Below are positions 1-7,340 of a DNA stretch of 21,041 nucleotides, in pieces. The notes below the pieces were generated by a model that did not search any database, was not told the DNA's origin, and worked only from the letters and a program-made list of their open reading frames with translations. How positions within the stretch are numbered: the stretch's first letter is position 1; every line of letters begins with the position of its first letter. The translations under genes were made by a program, and so were the position numbers. This DNA is from Bacillota bacterium (lineage in GTDB: Bacteria > Bacillota > Clostridia > DSM-8532), in assembly GCA_023459915.1 (NCBI GenBank), contig JAEWSN010000104.1, positions 1 to 21,041 on the forward strand. Direction: 5' to 3'.

Positions 1-648
1 TCGGTGGTGCTGGTGGACGAGGGCGGGGAACGCAGCTTCCTGCACGCCCTTGGCGCGAACGCGGCCTTCACGGACACCGATGTGCCGGATGCCCTGCTGT
101 CTTCCTCGCGCATTGTCTTTGTCGCGGGCACCATGCTGATGCCCGCCTTCGACGGCGAGCCCTGCGCCCGTGTGCTCCATCGCGCACGGCAGTTTGGCGC
201 CATCACCGCGCTCGACACGGCTTGGGACGCTCAGGGCCGCTGGATGCGCGTACTGGCACCCAGTCTGCCTTTGCTGGACTATTTCCTGCCGAGCTATGAT
301 GAAGCCGCAGCCCTGACCGGCGAAACGGATCCTGAACGCATGGCGGATCTGTTTCTTGAAAAGGGTGTCGGCACCGTGGTCATCAAACTGGGCGGCGAGG
401 GCTGTCTGGCAGCCACAGGGGAAGGCAAATGGCGGGTGCCGGGATTCCGGGTGCCTGTTGTCCAGGATACCACCGGCGCCGGCGACGCATTCTGTGCCGG
501 ATTTCTCACCGGCATCACAAACGGGCTTCCCCTCGCGGAGGCCGCCCGGATGGGCAATGCCGTGGGCGCGCTCTGTGTCGCGGAAGTGGGCGCATCCACG
601 GGAATCCATGACCTGGCACAGGTGCGGCAGCTCATGAATAACACATGA
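1..648 (+). CDS. PfkB-family carbohydrate kinase, 3' part
   Basis: The reading frame is open from the first base, so the N-terminal part lies outside the window; about 215 residues remain. The PfkB/ribokinase signature near the C-terminus is clear: DTTGAGDAF, about residues 155-163, with the GAGD aspartate as the expected catalytic base. An upstream IKLGGEGC segment is also typical of the ATP-binding half. The family transfers phosphate from ATP to a sugar or sugar acid in the cytoplasm; the substrate cannot be read from this half. A D-lyxose isomerase-type gene follows after 47 bp on the same strand, so the substrate is probably a ketose made by that isomerase, such as xylulose or fructose. 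This is inference. The stop codon lies inside an 11-nt tandem repeat, so repeat copy number could alter the C-terminal tail. Confidence 0.9.
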   Translation, partial: SVVLVDEGGERSFLHALGANAAFTDTDVPDALLSSSRIVFVAGTMLMPAFDGEPCARVLHRARQFGAITALDTAWDAQGRWMRVLAPSLPLLDYFLPSYDEAAALTGETDPERMADLFLEKGVGTVVIKLGGEGCLAATGEGKWRVPGFRVPVVQDTTGAGDAFCAGFLTGITNGLPLAEAARMGNAVGALCVAEVGASTGIHDLAQVRQLMNNT

Positions 649-687
649 ACAACACATGAATACCACAGGGACAACACAGGAACTGGA
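633..687. repeat. 11-nt tandem repeat, about five degenerate units
   Basis: Units begin at 633, 644, 655, 666 and 677. The first two read catgaataaca and catgaacaaca; later units decay (catgaatacca, cagggacaaca, caggaactgga). The array starts in the last codons of the kinase, contains its stop codon, and ends just at the GGAGG ribosome binding site of the next gene. Confidence 0.7.
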
Positions 688-695
688 GGAAATAC

Positions 696-1214
696 ATGAT
701 CAACCGCAATGAACACATCCAACGCGTCCTTGAGATGATGGACAAGGCCGGCATCGCGCTGACCCCGCAGGAACGGGAGAAGGTGGAGCTGGCGGATTTC
801 GGATTGAATGATTTTGAAACCACCGGACTCTCCCTCATCACCTACCTGAACACACAGCGCTGCTGTGCCAAGGAACTGGCGCTGTACGCGGGACAAACCT
901 GCCCGGAACACCGGCATCCGCCGGTGGACGGCGCACCCGGCAAAGAGGAAACCTTCCGCTGCCGCTGGGGCACCGTGTACCTGTATGTGGAAGGCGATCC
1001 CGTCGAATCCATCCAGGCCAGGATTCCCAATGGGCGGGAACAGACCTACACCGTTTATCACGAAGTGGTGCTGCAGCCGGGCGAGCAGTACACCCTGATG
1101 CCCAACACCCGCCACTGGTTCCAGGGCGGGCCACAAGGCGCCATTGTGTCGGAGTTTTCAACCACCAGCCGGGACGACAAAGACATCTTTACCGATCCGG
1201 AGATCGTGAGATAA
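696..1214 (+). CDS. D-lyxose ketol-isomerase family cupin
   Basis: This 172-residue protein has the usual length of the D-lyxose isomerase family (D-lyxose to D-xylulose, also D-mannose to D-fructose). The metal-binding cupin residues are visible: EHRHPP (His72, His74), Glu85 in KEETF, and His140 in NTRHWF. The family tail motif SEFSTTSRDDKDIFTDP is intact. The start is set by GGAGG seven bases upstream of the ATG. It probably shares a transcript with the preceding kinase, giving an isomerase-kinase pair that feeds a ketose phosphate into central metabolism. A related cupin enzyme acts as sulfoquinovose isomerase in some sulfo-sugar pathways. The surrounding genes show no sulfolactaldehyde or sulfonate enzyme, so I favour the plain sugar role. 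Family assignment is strong; the exact substrate is inference. Confidence 0.85.
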   Translation: MINRNEHIQRVLEMMDKAGIALTPQEREKVELADFGLNDFETTGLSLITYLNTQRCCAKELALYAGQTCPEHRHPPVDGAPGKEETFRCRWGTVYLYVEGDPVESIQARIPNGREQTYTVYHEVVLQPGEQYTLMPNTRHWFQGGPQGAIVSEFSTTSRDDKDIFTDPEIVR

Positions 1215-1241
1215 GACGCCGGAAAGAAATTACCTGGTCTT

Positions 1242-1282
1242 TTTCCGAAAAGAATGGCAGGTTTGGCCATTGTTTTCGGAAA
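1242..1282. terminator. 17-bp imperfect inverted repeat, possible terminator
   Basis: Arms at 1242-1258 and 1266-1282 pair at 16 of 17 positions around a 7-nt loop; the mismatch is at 1252/1272. The hairpin lies 27 bp after the lyxose isomerase stop. There is no clear U-tract on either strand, so it may be a terminator, a transcript-stabilising hairpin or a protein-binding site. Confidence 0.45.
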
Positions 1283-1346
1283 TTCATAGAGCAGGTTGTT
1301 TCTTTCCAAGTCCTAAGCCCGTCCCAGTATTGACATTCATACTTTA

Positions 1347-1394
1347 ACCCAAACACGACTAACTTAGTCATGGCTAAGTTAGTCGTGTTTGGGT
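1347..1394. promoter_or_regulatory. Perfect palindrome with 21-bp arms ahead of the ATPase gene
   Basis: Arms at 1347-1367 and 1374-1394 are exact reverse complements around the 6-nt spacer tcatgg. The right arm ends on the first base of a TATAAT box (1394-1399), 37 bp before the ATPase start. Bound protein here would be expected to block or control that promoter, so the site is a candidate operator, perhaps autoregulatory. It could also form a strong hairpin in any read-through transcript from the left. Confidence 0.8.
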
Positions 1395-1399
1395 ATAAT
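1394..1399 (+). promoter_or_regulatory. -10 box TATAAT of the ATPase gene
   Basis: A perfect TATAAT lies 36 bp upstream of the ATPase ATG. No good -35 hexamer sits at 16-18 bp because that space is taken by the palindrome. A TTGACA at 1330-1335 is too far away for this -10. An activator or a palindrome-bound factor may be needed. Confidence 0.5.
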
Positions 1400-1435
1400 G
1401 AGTGTGCAATGATCCTTGACCAAGGAGGCACGCAC

Positions 1436-2842
1436 ATGCGGGATTCATTTGTCGGCCGCACGGCGGAACTCGCCAGATGCAGAAATATGGCGTCTTCCGG
1501 GAAATTTGAATGTCTGGTGCTGTACGGAAGAAGACGTGTCGGCAAAACCTTTCTGATGCTGGAACTGCTCAAAGAACATGACGGGCTCTACTTCGCGTTC
1601 GAGCAGCAAAGCGCAAAGGTGCTGTTGGAGAAATTTTCAGAACAGGTGCTTCACCGGTTTCCCTCCGCGTATCTCACCACATTCGCCTCTTTTGAGCAGG
1701 CTTTTCTCTATCTGGCCGATCAGGTGGGAAACAAGCCCTTCATCCTGGCACTTGATGAGTTCCAGTACATTGCCATGCAGGACAAGGGCTTCCTCTCCAT
1801 GCTGCAAAACATCATTGACCATCACTGGTTGAAAACCAACCTGTTTCTCATCCTGTGTGGGTCATACATGAGTTTCATGGAAAGTGAGGTTCTGGGTGCC
1901 CAAAGTCCGGTATTTGGGCGGAGAACCGCCGCGATAAAGCTCGAGCCGCTGCGCTTTGCAGAAGCCAGAATGATGCTGCACGGGTATAGCAATCTGGAGG
2001 CTTTTATTGCGTGGGGCATTGTCGGCGGCATGCCCCTGTATCTCAAGCAGTTCAGCACGGATGTGGACATCCGCCAGAATATTCTGGAAAACATACTGGC
2101 CAAGGGATCCCTTCTGAACAATGAACCGGTTTTTGCCCTGAAGCAGGAGTTGCGGGAACCCAGTCTCTATTTCTCAATTCTTGAAGGCATCAGTACGGGC
2201 AAAACCAAGTACAATGAACTCACCGGGCTGATCGGTGCGGACGCCGGCTACTACCTGAACAACCTGATCGCGCTGGGAATCGTGGTACGTGAAATGCCCT
2301 TCGGAGAAAAGGACAACGCCCGAAAGGGCGTCTATCGTTTGCGGGATCCGTATTTCACTTTTTATTTCCGCTATATCAGTCGACACCTCTCTCTCGTCGA
2401 GGCGGAAAAGCATGCGCTCCTTTGGGAGCAAGTCATCGAGCCCTCCCTTTCAGACTATCTCGGACAACGGTTCGAGGCCCTGTGCGGGGAACAACTGGAT
2501 GATTGGAATGGCACTGCAACGCTCCCCTTCGTTTTCACCGGTAAAGGCCGCTGGTGGGGAACGAACCCGGCAACCCGCATGCAGGAAGAAATGGACTGGG
2601 TTGCCTCGGACGGTGCGAACAAGGTCCTGATTGCGGAATGCAAATGGCGAACGACACCGGCCACAGACAAGGACGTCCAGAAAATCCTGGATCGCCGCGC
2701 CCTGATGCCGCAATCCGAGGCGCACCTGATGCTGTTTACAAGAAAAAAGCTGTCCACAAAAGCCACTCGCCTCGCCCAAGCCCACCACATCATCCGCATG
2801 ACGTTTGTTGAAAAAGGCGATATACTCTGGAACAGAGAGTAA
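1436..2842 (+). CDS. AAA/STAND-type ATPase with C-terminal DUF234-like nuclease fold
   Basis: The protein has 468 residues from the ATG at 1436, chosen because AAGGAGG lies seven bases upstream; the frame stays open a little further 5'. Residues 31-38 form Walker A (GRRRVGKT), 103-111 Walker B (ILALDEFQY), and SPVFGRRTA near 157-165 resembles the arginine-bearing sensor region of archaeal-type ATPases. A winged-helix-like middle follows. At the C-terminus Asp387 in EMDWVA and Glu401/Lys403 in AECKW match the PD-(D/E)XK nuclease pattern seen in DUF234 domains. Members of this group are widespread, often multicopy, and poorly understood; roles in mobile elements, defence or toxin-like systems have been proposed. 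Here it stands alone between sugar genes with its own palindromic promoter, which fits a laterally acquired single-gene unit. DNA cleavage is inferred only from motif residues. Confidence 0.85.
   Translation: MRDSFVGRTAELARCRNMASSGKFECLVLYGRRRVGKTFLMLELLKEHDGLYFAFEQQSAKVLLEKFSEQVLHRFPSAYLTTFASFEQAFLYLADQVGNKPFILALDEFQYIAMQDKGFLSMLQNIIDHHWLKTNLFLILCGSYMSFMESEVLGAQSPVFGRRTAAIKLEPLRFAEARMMLHGYSNLEAFIAWGIVGGMPLYLKQFSTDVDIRQNILENILAKGSLLNNEPVFALKQELREPSLYFSILEGISTGKTKYNELTGLIGADAGYYLNNLIALGIVVREMPFGEKDNARKGVYRLRDPYFTFYFRYISRHLSLVEAEKHALLWEQVIEPSLSDYLGQRFEALCGEQLDDWNGTATLPFVFTGKGRWWGTNPATRMQEEMDWVASDGANKVLIAECKWRTTPATDKDVQKILDRRALMPQSEAHLMLFTRKKLSTKATRLAQAHHIIRMTFVEKGDILWNRE
2798..2826 (+). promoter_or_regulatory. 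Candidate promoter ATGACG-17-TATACT for the esterase operon
   Basis: ATGACG at 2798-2803 and TATACT at 2821-2826 are separated by exactly 17 bp. The site lies in the 3' end of the ATPase gene, 87 bp upstream of the esterase start. It matches the sigma-70 consensus at four and five of six positions. Confidence 0.35.
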
Positions 2843-2912
2843 TTTGCAGGCCGTTCGGGCCGCCACACGGTGTTCACGCGGGCCACGCGACGCCCGCCGG
2901 AAAGGAGCCTCC

Positions 2913-3791
2913 ATGAAACCCATCCGTTACACCGCCATCAAGAACAATCCGTCACTCGCCGGATTTGCCTCCTGGATGCGTGACATCACGTATTCCACGG
3001 AAACCGGCACCGAGCTGACACTGCAGCTGCTGCTCCCGTGGGCCGCCACCGATCCGGCATTCCCGGACCAGCGCTGGCCGCTGGTCGTGTTCGTGCAGGG
3101 CAGTGCCTGGACCTTCCCGGATGTGGGCTACGAACTGCCCCAGCTGGGCAGTCTGGCGCGAAAGGGATATGTTGTGGCCACCGTCACCCATCGTTCGTCC
3201 ATCGACGGACACAAGGCGCCAGCCTTTTTGCAGGATGTGAAGGCCGCCATCCGGTTCCTGCGCAAAAATGCCGTTCAATACCGCATCGACACGGATCGGG
3301 TCGCCATCTGGGGCACCTCGTCCGGCGGCAACACCGCGCTGCTGGTGGGATTGACCGGTGATGACCCGGCGTACCAGACAGCGGAACATGCGGGCTATTC
3401 CGACGCGGTGAAAACCGTTGTGGAGTGCTTCGGCCCCTCCGACCTGCTGCCCATGTTCGGGCAAGGCATCCCGGAAACAGACGAAAACGGCAACCCCTCC
3501 ATTTTCATCGCACTGCTTGGCAATACGAAGGAAGAACAGCTGGAGCGCCTTGGCCTGATGGATCCCATCCGCATGGTGGTGCCGGGACGTGACTATCCTC
3601 CGTTCATGCTGCTGCACGGTGATGCGGATCCGGTTGTGAACTACAACCAGAGTGAGAAAATGGCCCAGCTGCTGAGCGAAAACGATGTCCACACGGAACT
3701 GGTCCGCGTGGAAGGCGCACCGCATGAGCGTGATTTCTGGAGCCTGGAGCTGTGGGAACTCGTGGAGGACTACCTGAAGCGAACCCTGTGA
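2913..3791 (+). CDS. Alpha/beta hydrolase, carbohydrate-esterase or prolyl-peptidase-like
   Basis: The 292-residue protein starts at the ATG at 2913, five bases after AAAGGAG. The fold signature is clear: VVFVQGSAW (about 58-66, oxyanion-hole region in place of the usual HGG), nucleophile elbow GTSSGG with Ser136, HGDADPVV with Asp239, and PHERDFW with His271. This completes a Ser-Asp-His triad. No signal peptide is visible, so it probably acts in the cytoplasm on small esters. Relatives include acetyl-xylan/feruloyl esterases and BD-FAE-like enzymes. Position just before a GH4 glycosidase suggests removal of acyl groups from glycosides, but the substrate is not determined by sequence. Its stop codon overlaps the GTG of a tiny membrane-protein gene. 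A 6-bp GC hairpin (2878-2897) sits just upstream of the ribosome binding site. Confidence 0.85.
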   Translation: MKPIRYTAIKNNPSLAGFASWMRDITYSTETGTELTLQLLLPWAATDPAFPDQRWPLVVFVQGSAWTFPDVGYELPQLGSLARKGYVVATVTHRSSIDGHKAPAFLQDVKAAIRFLRKNAVQYRIDTDRVAIWGTSSGGNTALLVGLTGDDPAYQTAEHAGYSDAVKTVVECFGPSDLLPMFGQGIPETDENGNPSIFIALLGNTKEEQLERLGLMDPIRMVVPGRDYPPFMLLHGDADPVVNYNQSEKMAQLLSENDVHTELVRVEGAPHERDFWSLELWELVEDYLKRTL

Positions 3792-3925
3792 GCACGGCCA
3801 TTTTCGTCAACGTCCATTCGATGGTTCCCTACCCCATCATCCTGGGATTCGCCGGACTTACCCTTGTCCTGCTGGCGTTGTACGTTCCCATGCGCAAGTG
3901 GGTGGAGAAGCGTCACACTCGCTGA
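3788..3925 (+). CDS. Putative 45-residue single-pass membrane peptide, coupled to the esterase
   Basis: A GTG at 3788 overlaps the esterase TGA as GTGA, the classic arrangement for translational coupling. The frame encodes 45 residues and stops at 3925. Residues about 14-35 (PYPIILGFAGLTLVLLALYV) are a continuous hydrophobic stretch ending in a proline-methionine turn. The tail RKWVEKRHTR is strongly basic, so the C-terminus should stay in the cytoplasm by the positive-inside rule. I recognise no family. An internal ATG at 3821 is an alternative start. It may be a small partner or anchor for the neighbouring esterase or a transporter; this is speculation. Support comes from coupling, membrane topology and the fit between flanking genes, not from homology. 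Confidence 0.5.
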   Translation: MSTAIFVNVHSMVPYPIILGFAGLTLVLLALYVPMRKWVEKRHTR

Positions 3926-3933
3926 TACCCCGT

Positions 3934-3987
3934 GAAGGGGAGATAGCCCAAGAAGGGGAGATAACCCAAAAAGGGGAGGCAGCCCAT
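3934..3987 (+). repeat. Three tandem 18-nt units, each with a Shine-Dalgarno-like core
   Basis: Units lie at 3934-3951, 3952-3969 and 3970-3987. Each carries AAGGGGAG followed by a short spacer ending in CCCA. The third unit ends in the ATG of the GH4 gene, so its AAGGGGAGG is the working ribosome binding site and the upstream two are duplicate copies. Confidence 0.8.
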
Positions 3988-5401
3988 GACAAAAATCGCC
4001 ATCATCGGTGCCGGAAGCATCGTGTTCTGCAAAACACTCATTCTGGATGTCCTGGCCACCCCCGGCATGGAGGATGTCCAGTTTTCCCTGATGGCCCCCT
4101 CCACCCGGCGCACCTCCCAGGTGGCCGATTTCATCAACCGGGTCATCCGGGAGAACCGCCTGGCCGCGCGGGTGGAGATCACCACGAATCAGCGGGACGC
4201 CCTGCAAAACGCGCAGTTCGTCATCGCCACCCTGCAGATTGGCGGCAATGACGCCTATGCGCTGGATATCGACATCCCATTGCGATACGGCGTGGATCAA
4301 TGCATCGGCGACTCGATGGGACCCGGCGGCATTTTCCGGGCGGCCCGCACCATCCCGGTGATGGACGCGCTGGCCCATGACATGCGGGACTGCTGTCCGG
4401 ACGCGCTGCTGCTCAACTATGTGAACCCCATGGCCATGGTGTGCAATGCCCTGCAGGACGCCGGTATCCGGAGCGTGGGCCTGTGCCACGGTGTCCAAAC
4501 CACGCTGGATCTCATCGCCGGCTATACGGATGTGCCCAAGGCTGAAATCGACTTCCTGTGCGCCGGCATCAACCACATGGCCTGGTTCCTGCGCCTGTTC
4601 CACAACGGTCGCGACCTGTATCCGCTGCTGCGTGAGCGCATGGAAAAGCCGGCGTATTACGCGAGCGAAAAGGTGCGCGGGGAAGTTTTCCGGCACACCG
4701 GCTACCTGATGACCGAATCCACGGGCCATTTGTCCGAGTACCTGCCCTGGTTCCGAAAAAACCGGCAGACGCTGGACACCTATTGTGATGAGCCCGCATT
4801 TGGCGGCGAGACCGGCGCGGCCCTGAAATTCGGGCAGGCGGTGGCACGTAAATACGGCAGCCACATGCTGCTGGAGGACGAACCCGCCACCCTGCCGGAT
4901 CGCAGCGTGGAATATGGTTCCTACATCATCGAAGCCCTGACGCTGAACCGGCCCTTCCGGTTCAATGGCAATGTCCGCAACACCGGACTCATCGACAACC
5001 TACCGCAACACGACTGTGTGGAGGTGCCCGTGCTGGCGGACGGGGCCGGCCTGCATCCGCAGGCTGTCGGTGCGCTTCCCGCCGCATGCGCCGCCATGAA
5101 CCTTTCAAACATGGTGGTGCAGCGCATGGCCACCGACGCGGCCCGTTCCGGCGATCCGGAGCTGCTGGCACAGGCGGTGGCCATGGACCCCCTCACCGCG
5201 GCGGTGCTGGACCTGAAGGAGATCCGCGACATGACCACGGACATGCTCGAGGCGCAGCGCCGCTGGCTGCCGCAGTTCGAAGGCCGAACAGTCCGCAGGC
5301 TCAAGCCCATTCATATCCCCGAGGACGTGCAGCGGGTACCGGTGCCGGTGGATCCCGCGCTGGCGATTCTGGCCCGGTTCGGGGAGCTGGGGAATCCTTG
5401 A
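3986..5401 (+). CDS. Glycoside hydrolase family 4 (alpha-galactosidase/alpha-glucosidase type)
   Basis: The 471-residue length is typical of GH4. These enzymes use NAD+ and a divalent metal, usually Mn2+, in a redox-assisted elimination mechanism. The Rossmann start is KIAIIGAGSIVF (residues 3-14), followed by DSMGPGGIFRAAR (109-121). Metal and substrate residues are visible in NYVNPMA (Asn147), LCHGVQ (Cys167, His168) and GINHMAW (His197). The CHG form and lack of phosphosugar-specific features favour the MelA/AglA branch, acting on free alpha-galactosides, alpha-glucosides or uronides, over the 6-phospho-glycosidases. One oddity is LMAPSTRR at 35-42, where relatives usually have an Asp after LM that binds the nicotinamide adenine ribose. 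Start choice is fixed by AAGGGGAGG seven bases upstream. Confidence 0.92.
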   Translation: MTKIAIIGAGSIVFCKTLILDVLATPGMEDVQFSLMAPSTRRTSQVADFINRVIRENRLAARVEITTNQRDALQNAQFVIATLQIGGNDAYALDIDIPLRYGVDQCIGDSMGPGGIFRAARTIPVMDALAHDMRDCCPDALLLNYVNPMAMVCNALQDAGIRSVGLCHGVQTTLDLIAGYTDVPKAEIDFLCAGINHMAWFLRLFHNGRDLYPLLRERMEKPAYYASEKVRGEVFRHTGYLMTESTGHLSEYLPWFRKNRQTLDTYCDEPAFGGETGAALKFGQAVARKYGSHMLLEDEPATLPDRSVEYGSYIIEALTLNRPFRFNGNVRNTGLIDNLPQHDCVEVPVLADGAGLHPQAVGALPAACAAMNLSNMVVQRMATDAARSGDPELLAQAVAMDPLTAAVLDLKEIRDMTTDMLEAQRRWLPQFEGRTVRRLKPIHIPEDVQRVPVPVDPALAILARFGELGNP

Positions 5402-5408
5402 CAAGGGG

Positions 5409-7055
5409 TCAGTCGCACAGCACAAACCGGATTACGCCGCAGTCCGCCTGGGCCCAGATGCCGTGACGCGCCTCATCGCCGGAACGCACCCGCTTGGCCA
5501 CGAAGGCGCCATTGACGAACTCGCCTTCCTCGATGATCAGGGTGCCCATGGCATTGGCCTGGTGACCGGGGCTCATCCAGATGGCAGGAATGGATCCGTC
5601 GACCGCTTCCGGGCGATGGAACAGCAGGCGCAGCTTGTGTCCCACCAGATAGAACTCGTTTTCCGAGACCTGGAACAGCAGTCCCCGTGCGGTTTCCGCC
5701 TGCACATCCGTGACGGGAACGGTCTCCTCCCGGATGGCGTCATGGTGGCGGAAATCCATGGCATTCCAGCCTTCTCCCGTCCCCTGATAGCAAACCTTGC
5801 ATTTCCAGCCCGGAAGCTCCAGATGTGCGCCTGCCTGACCCGGCTTCTGCAGCAGGGCATGCATGCGGCCACTGGCACGATGTGCCTGAATCAGGGTCTG
5901 CACCGCCGCCACCATGTGCATGGAACGGGCCATGGGCTGCGCCTGTTCGGTGAGATTCCCGTCGCCGTCCAGACTGCTCTCGCACCCGAAAACATGGTAC
6001 CCGATGGCGCCAAGTTTTCCGATGGCATGAAACATCATGGTCGCGTTCAACCCGGCCGCATGGGATTCCGGCACATACAGCGGCCAGCCCTGCGCTGCAT
6101 TCGCGTAGATTTCCTGGTTTTCAAGATGACGTTCCGGCTCCCCCGCGTAGATGTCCGGGGCTATCACGTCCAGCGCCTCACACGCCGCATACCACACATC
6201 CAGCGACTTGGAGACCGCGCCGCCACAGGGATACTCCAGACCGCCAAGGTCCCAGCCATCTCCCTGGCAGCCGCCATCCAGCCACGCGTTCGCATACAGA
6301 AACAGGTTATACTCCGCCTTGCCGGCTGCCGCGATGCTGTCGATGTATCGCGCCGTATGCCAGGCGCTGCAGGCTTCGGCACCGTAACGTCCGAACACCT
6401 CCGTCCAGGTCCCCGCCTCCAGTCCGCCGGCCTTCATGCGGAACCCATTGAGCCGGCTGTCCGGGTACGCCTTGGCATACGCAATGAGCCGTTCAGGAAC
6501 CTGTGCCGAGAAATCCCGCGTGCCATCCGGGCCAAAATCACGGCGGACCGGCCCGAGGATGCCGGGTTCGTTCTCCACCTGCACGGCGATGACAGTCTGG
6601 GTGTCCCCATCGTACTCCCGCAAAATCTGCATCAGGTGGCAAAACGCGGCCTCGTCCGCCGCCCGGTTGCTCTCGGCGTGGCAGGACAACACCGCGGTGG
6701 GGCTGCCGTCAGGACACATGGTGCGGGGAAACCGCTCCGGATTGGTCTTGATCCATTGGGGCGCATATTCCATGGTGCCGTTCTTCCAGGTGCCAAACCA
6801 CAGCAGGATGAGCCGCACTTCCCATTTTCGGGCCTGATCGATGACGGACTTCACATACGATTCGTCGTACACGCCCTCCCACGGTTCGAACCGGTCCCAT
6901 GGGATGGGTGTGGCCACCGTGTTCCCGCCCAGCTTTTTCACGCTGTCAAAGCTGCGTGCCATGTCCAGCGGAAAATAGCTCGACGAGTTGTGGGTCTGCC
7001 CACCCAATGAAAAAAACGGTTTGCCTTTCACAGTGAAACAAGCCTGACGTTCCAT
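5409..7055 (-). CDS. GH35-like beta-galactosidase family protein
   Basis: The 548-residue protein starts at 7055, with GGAGG five bases upstream on the minus strand. The (beta/alpha)8 N-terminal half shows GGNTVATPIPWDRFEPWEG (43-61) and the acid/base region AVQVENEPG (Glu163). YVPES near 327-331 gives the likely nucleophile Glu330. After about residue 370 comes a beta-rich C-terminal part, like the accessory domains of bacterial GH35/GH42-type enzymes (the DUF5597 type is my best guess). There is no signal peptide, so it should hydrolyse beta-galactosides or related glycosides inside the cell. It converges on the GH4 gene with 7 bp between stop codons. GH35 versus GH42-related families cannot be separated with certainty by eye. 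Confidence 0.8.
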   Translation of the reverse strand: MERQACFTVKGKPFFSLGGQTHNSSSYFPLDMARSFDSVKKLGGNTVATPIPWDRFEPWEGVYDESYVKSVIDQARKWEVRLILLWFGTWKNGTMEYAPQWIKTNPERFPRTMCPDGSPTAVLSCHAESNRAADEAAFCHLMQILREYDGDTQTVIAVQVENEPGILGPVRRDFGPDGTRDFSAQVPERLIAYAKAYPDSRLNGFRMKAGGLEAGTWTEVFGRYGAEACSAWHTARYIDSIAAAGKAEYNLFLYANAWLDGGCQGDGWDLGGLEYPCGGAVSKSLDVWYAACEALDVIAPDIYAGEPERHLENQEIYANAAQGWPLYVPESHAAGLNATMMFHAIGKLGAIGYHVFGCESSLDGDGNLTEQAQPMARSMHMVAAVQTLIQAHRASGRMHALLQKPGQAGAHLELPGWKCKVCYQGTGEGWNAMDFRHHDAIREETVPVTDVQAETARGLLFQVSENEFYLVGHKLRLLFHRPEAVDGSIPAIWMSPGHQANAMGTLIIEEGEFVNGAFVAKRVRSGDEARHGIWAQADCGVIRFVLCD

Positions 7056-7161
7056 ATACCCTCCACCCGTCCTTGCGGGACACACCATGCGCAGCCGGGG
7101 CATCGTGCCAGGTTCGGCGGGAAGCATTTCCAAACGATTGCCCCGGGTACAGCTCATCCCC

Positions 7162-7196
7162 ATTCTATCACTTGTCCGGTGCTATCACTTGTCCGG
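7162..7196 (-). promoter_or_regulatory. Extended -10 with two 15-bp direct repeats upstream of the GH35-like gene
   Basis: Read on the minus strand, TGATAGAAT (7170-7162) is an extended -10 element about 107 bp before the GH35-like start. The same 15-mer, ctatcacttgtccgg on the plus strand, occurs at 7165-7179 and 7182-7196 with a 17-bp period. The proximal copy overlaps the -10, so the pair is a candidate operator. Confidence 0.45.
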
Positions 7197-7274
7197 CATA
7201 TCGGATTTATTCCACCAGGTGGATGCTTTTCTACCGGGAATCCGTTTGTGCTCCCAACACCGATTGGGTAAGAT

Positions 7275-7340
7275 GGGGTCAGGCCCCATGAAGAGAACTT
7301 GAGGGGGCCTGACCCCCAAACCTCAAAGGGGCCTGACCCC
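7275..7340. repeat. Three copies of a 13-bp GGGGTCAGGCCCC element
   Basis: One copy lies at 7275-7287 (ggggtcaggcccc). Two copies in the opposite orientation lie at 7304-7316 and 7328-7340 (ggggcctgacccc). Inverted pairing of the first with either later copy gives a 13-bp GC stem, and each copy is also nearly self-complementary. The last ends 15 bp before the hydrolase ATG, so the structure could affect initiation. The pattern resembles REP/BIME-type intergenic elements; no transposase is nearby. Confidence 0.75.

Noticed and set aside
1330..1358. TTGACA at 1330 as -35 for the ATPase gene
   Set aside because: No -10-like hexamer occurs 16-18 bp downstream, and the good TATAAT at 1394 is too far.
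3770..4864. A 364-residue minus-strand frame opposite GH4
   Set aside because: It is antisense to clear GH4 motifs and reads through the 18-nt repeats.
5463..7010. A 515-residue plus-strand open frame opposite the GH35-like gene
   Set aside because: The minus strand encodes recognisable catalytic motifs; the plus frame has low-complexity His/Arg/Gly composition with no domain.
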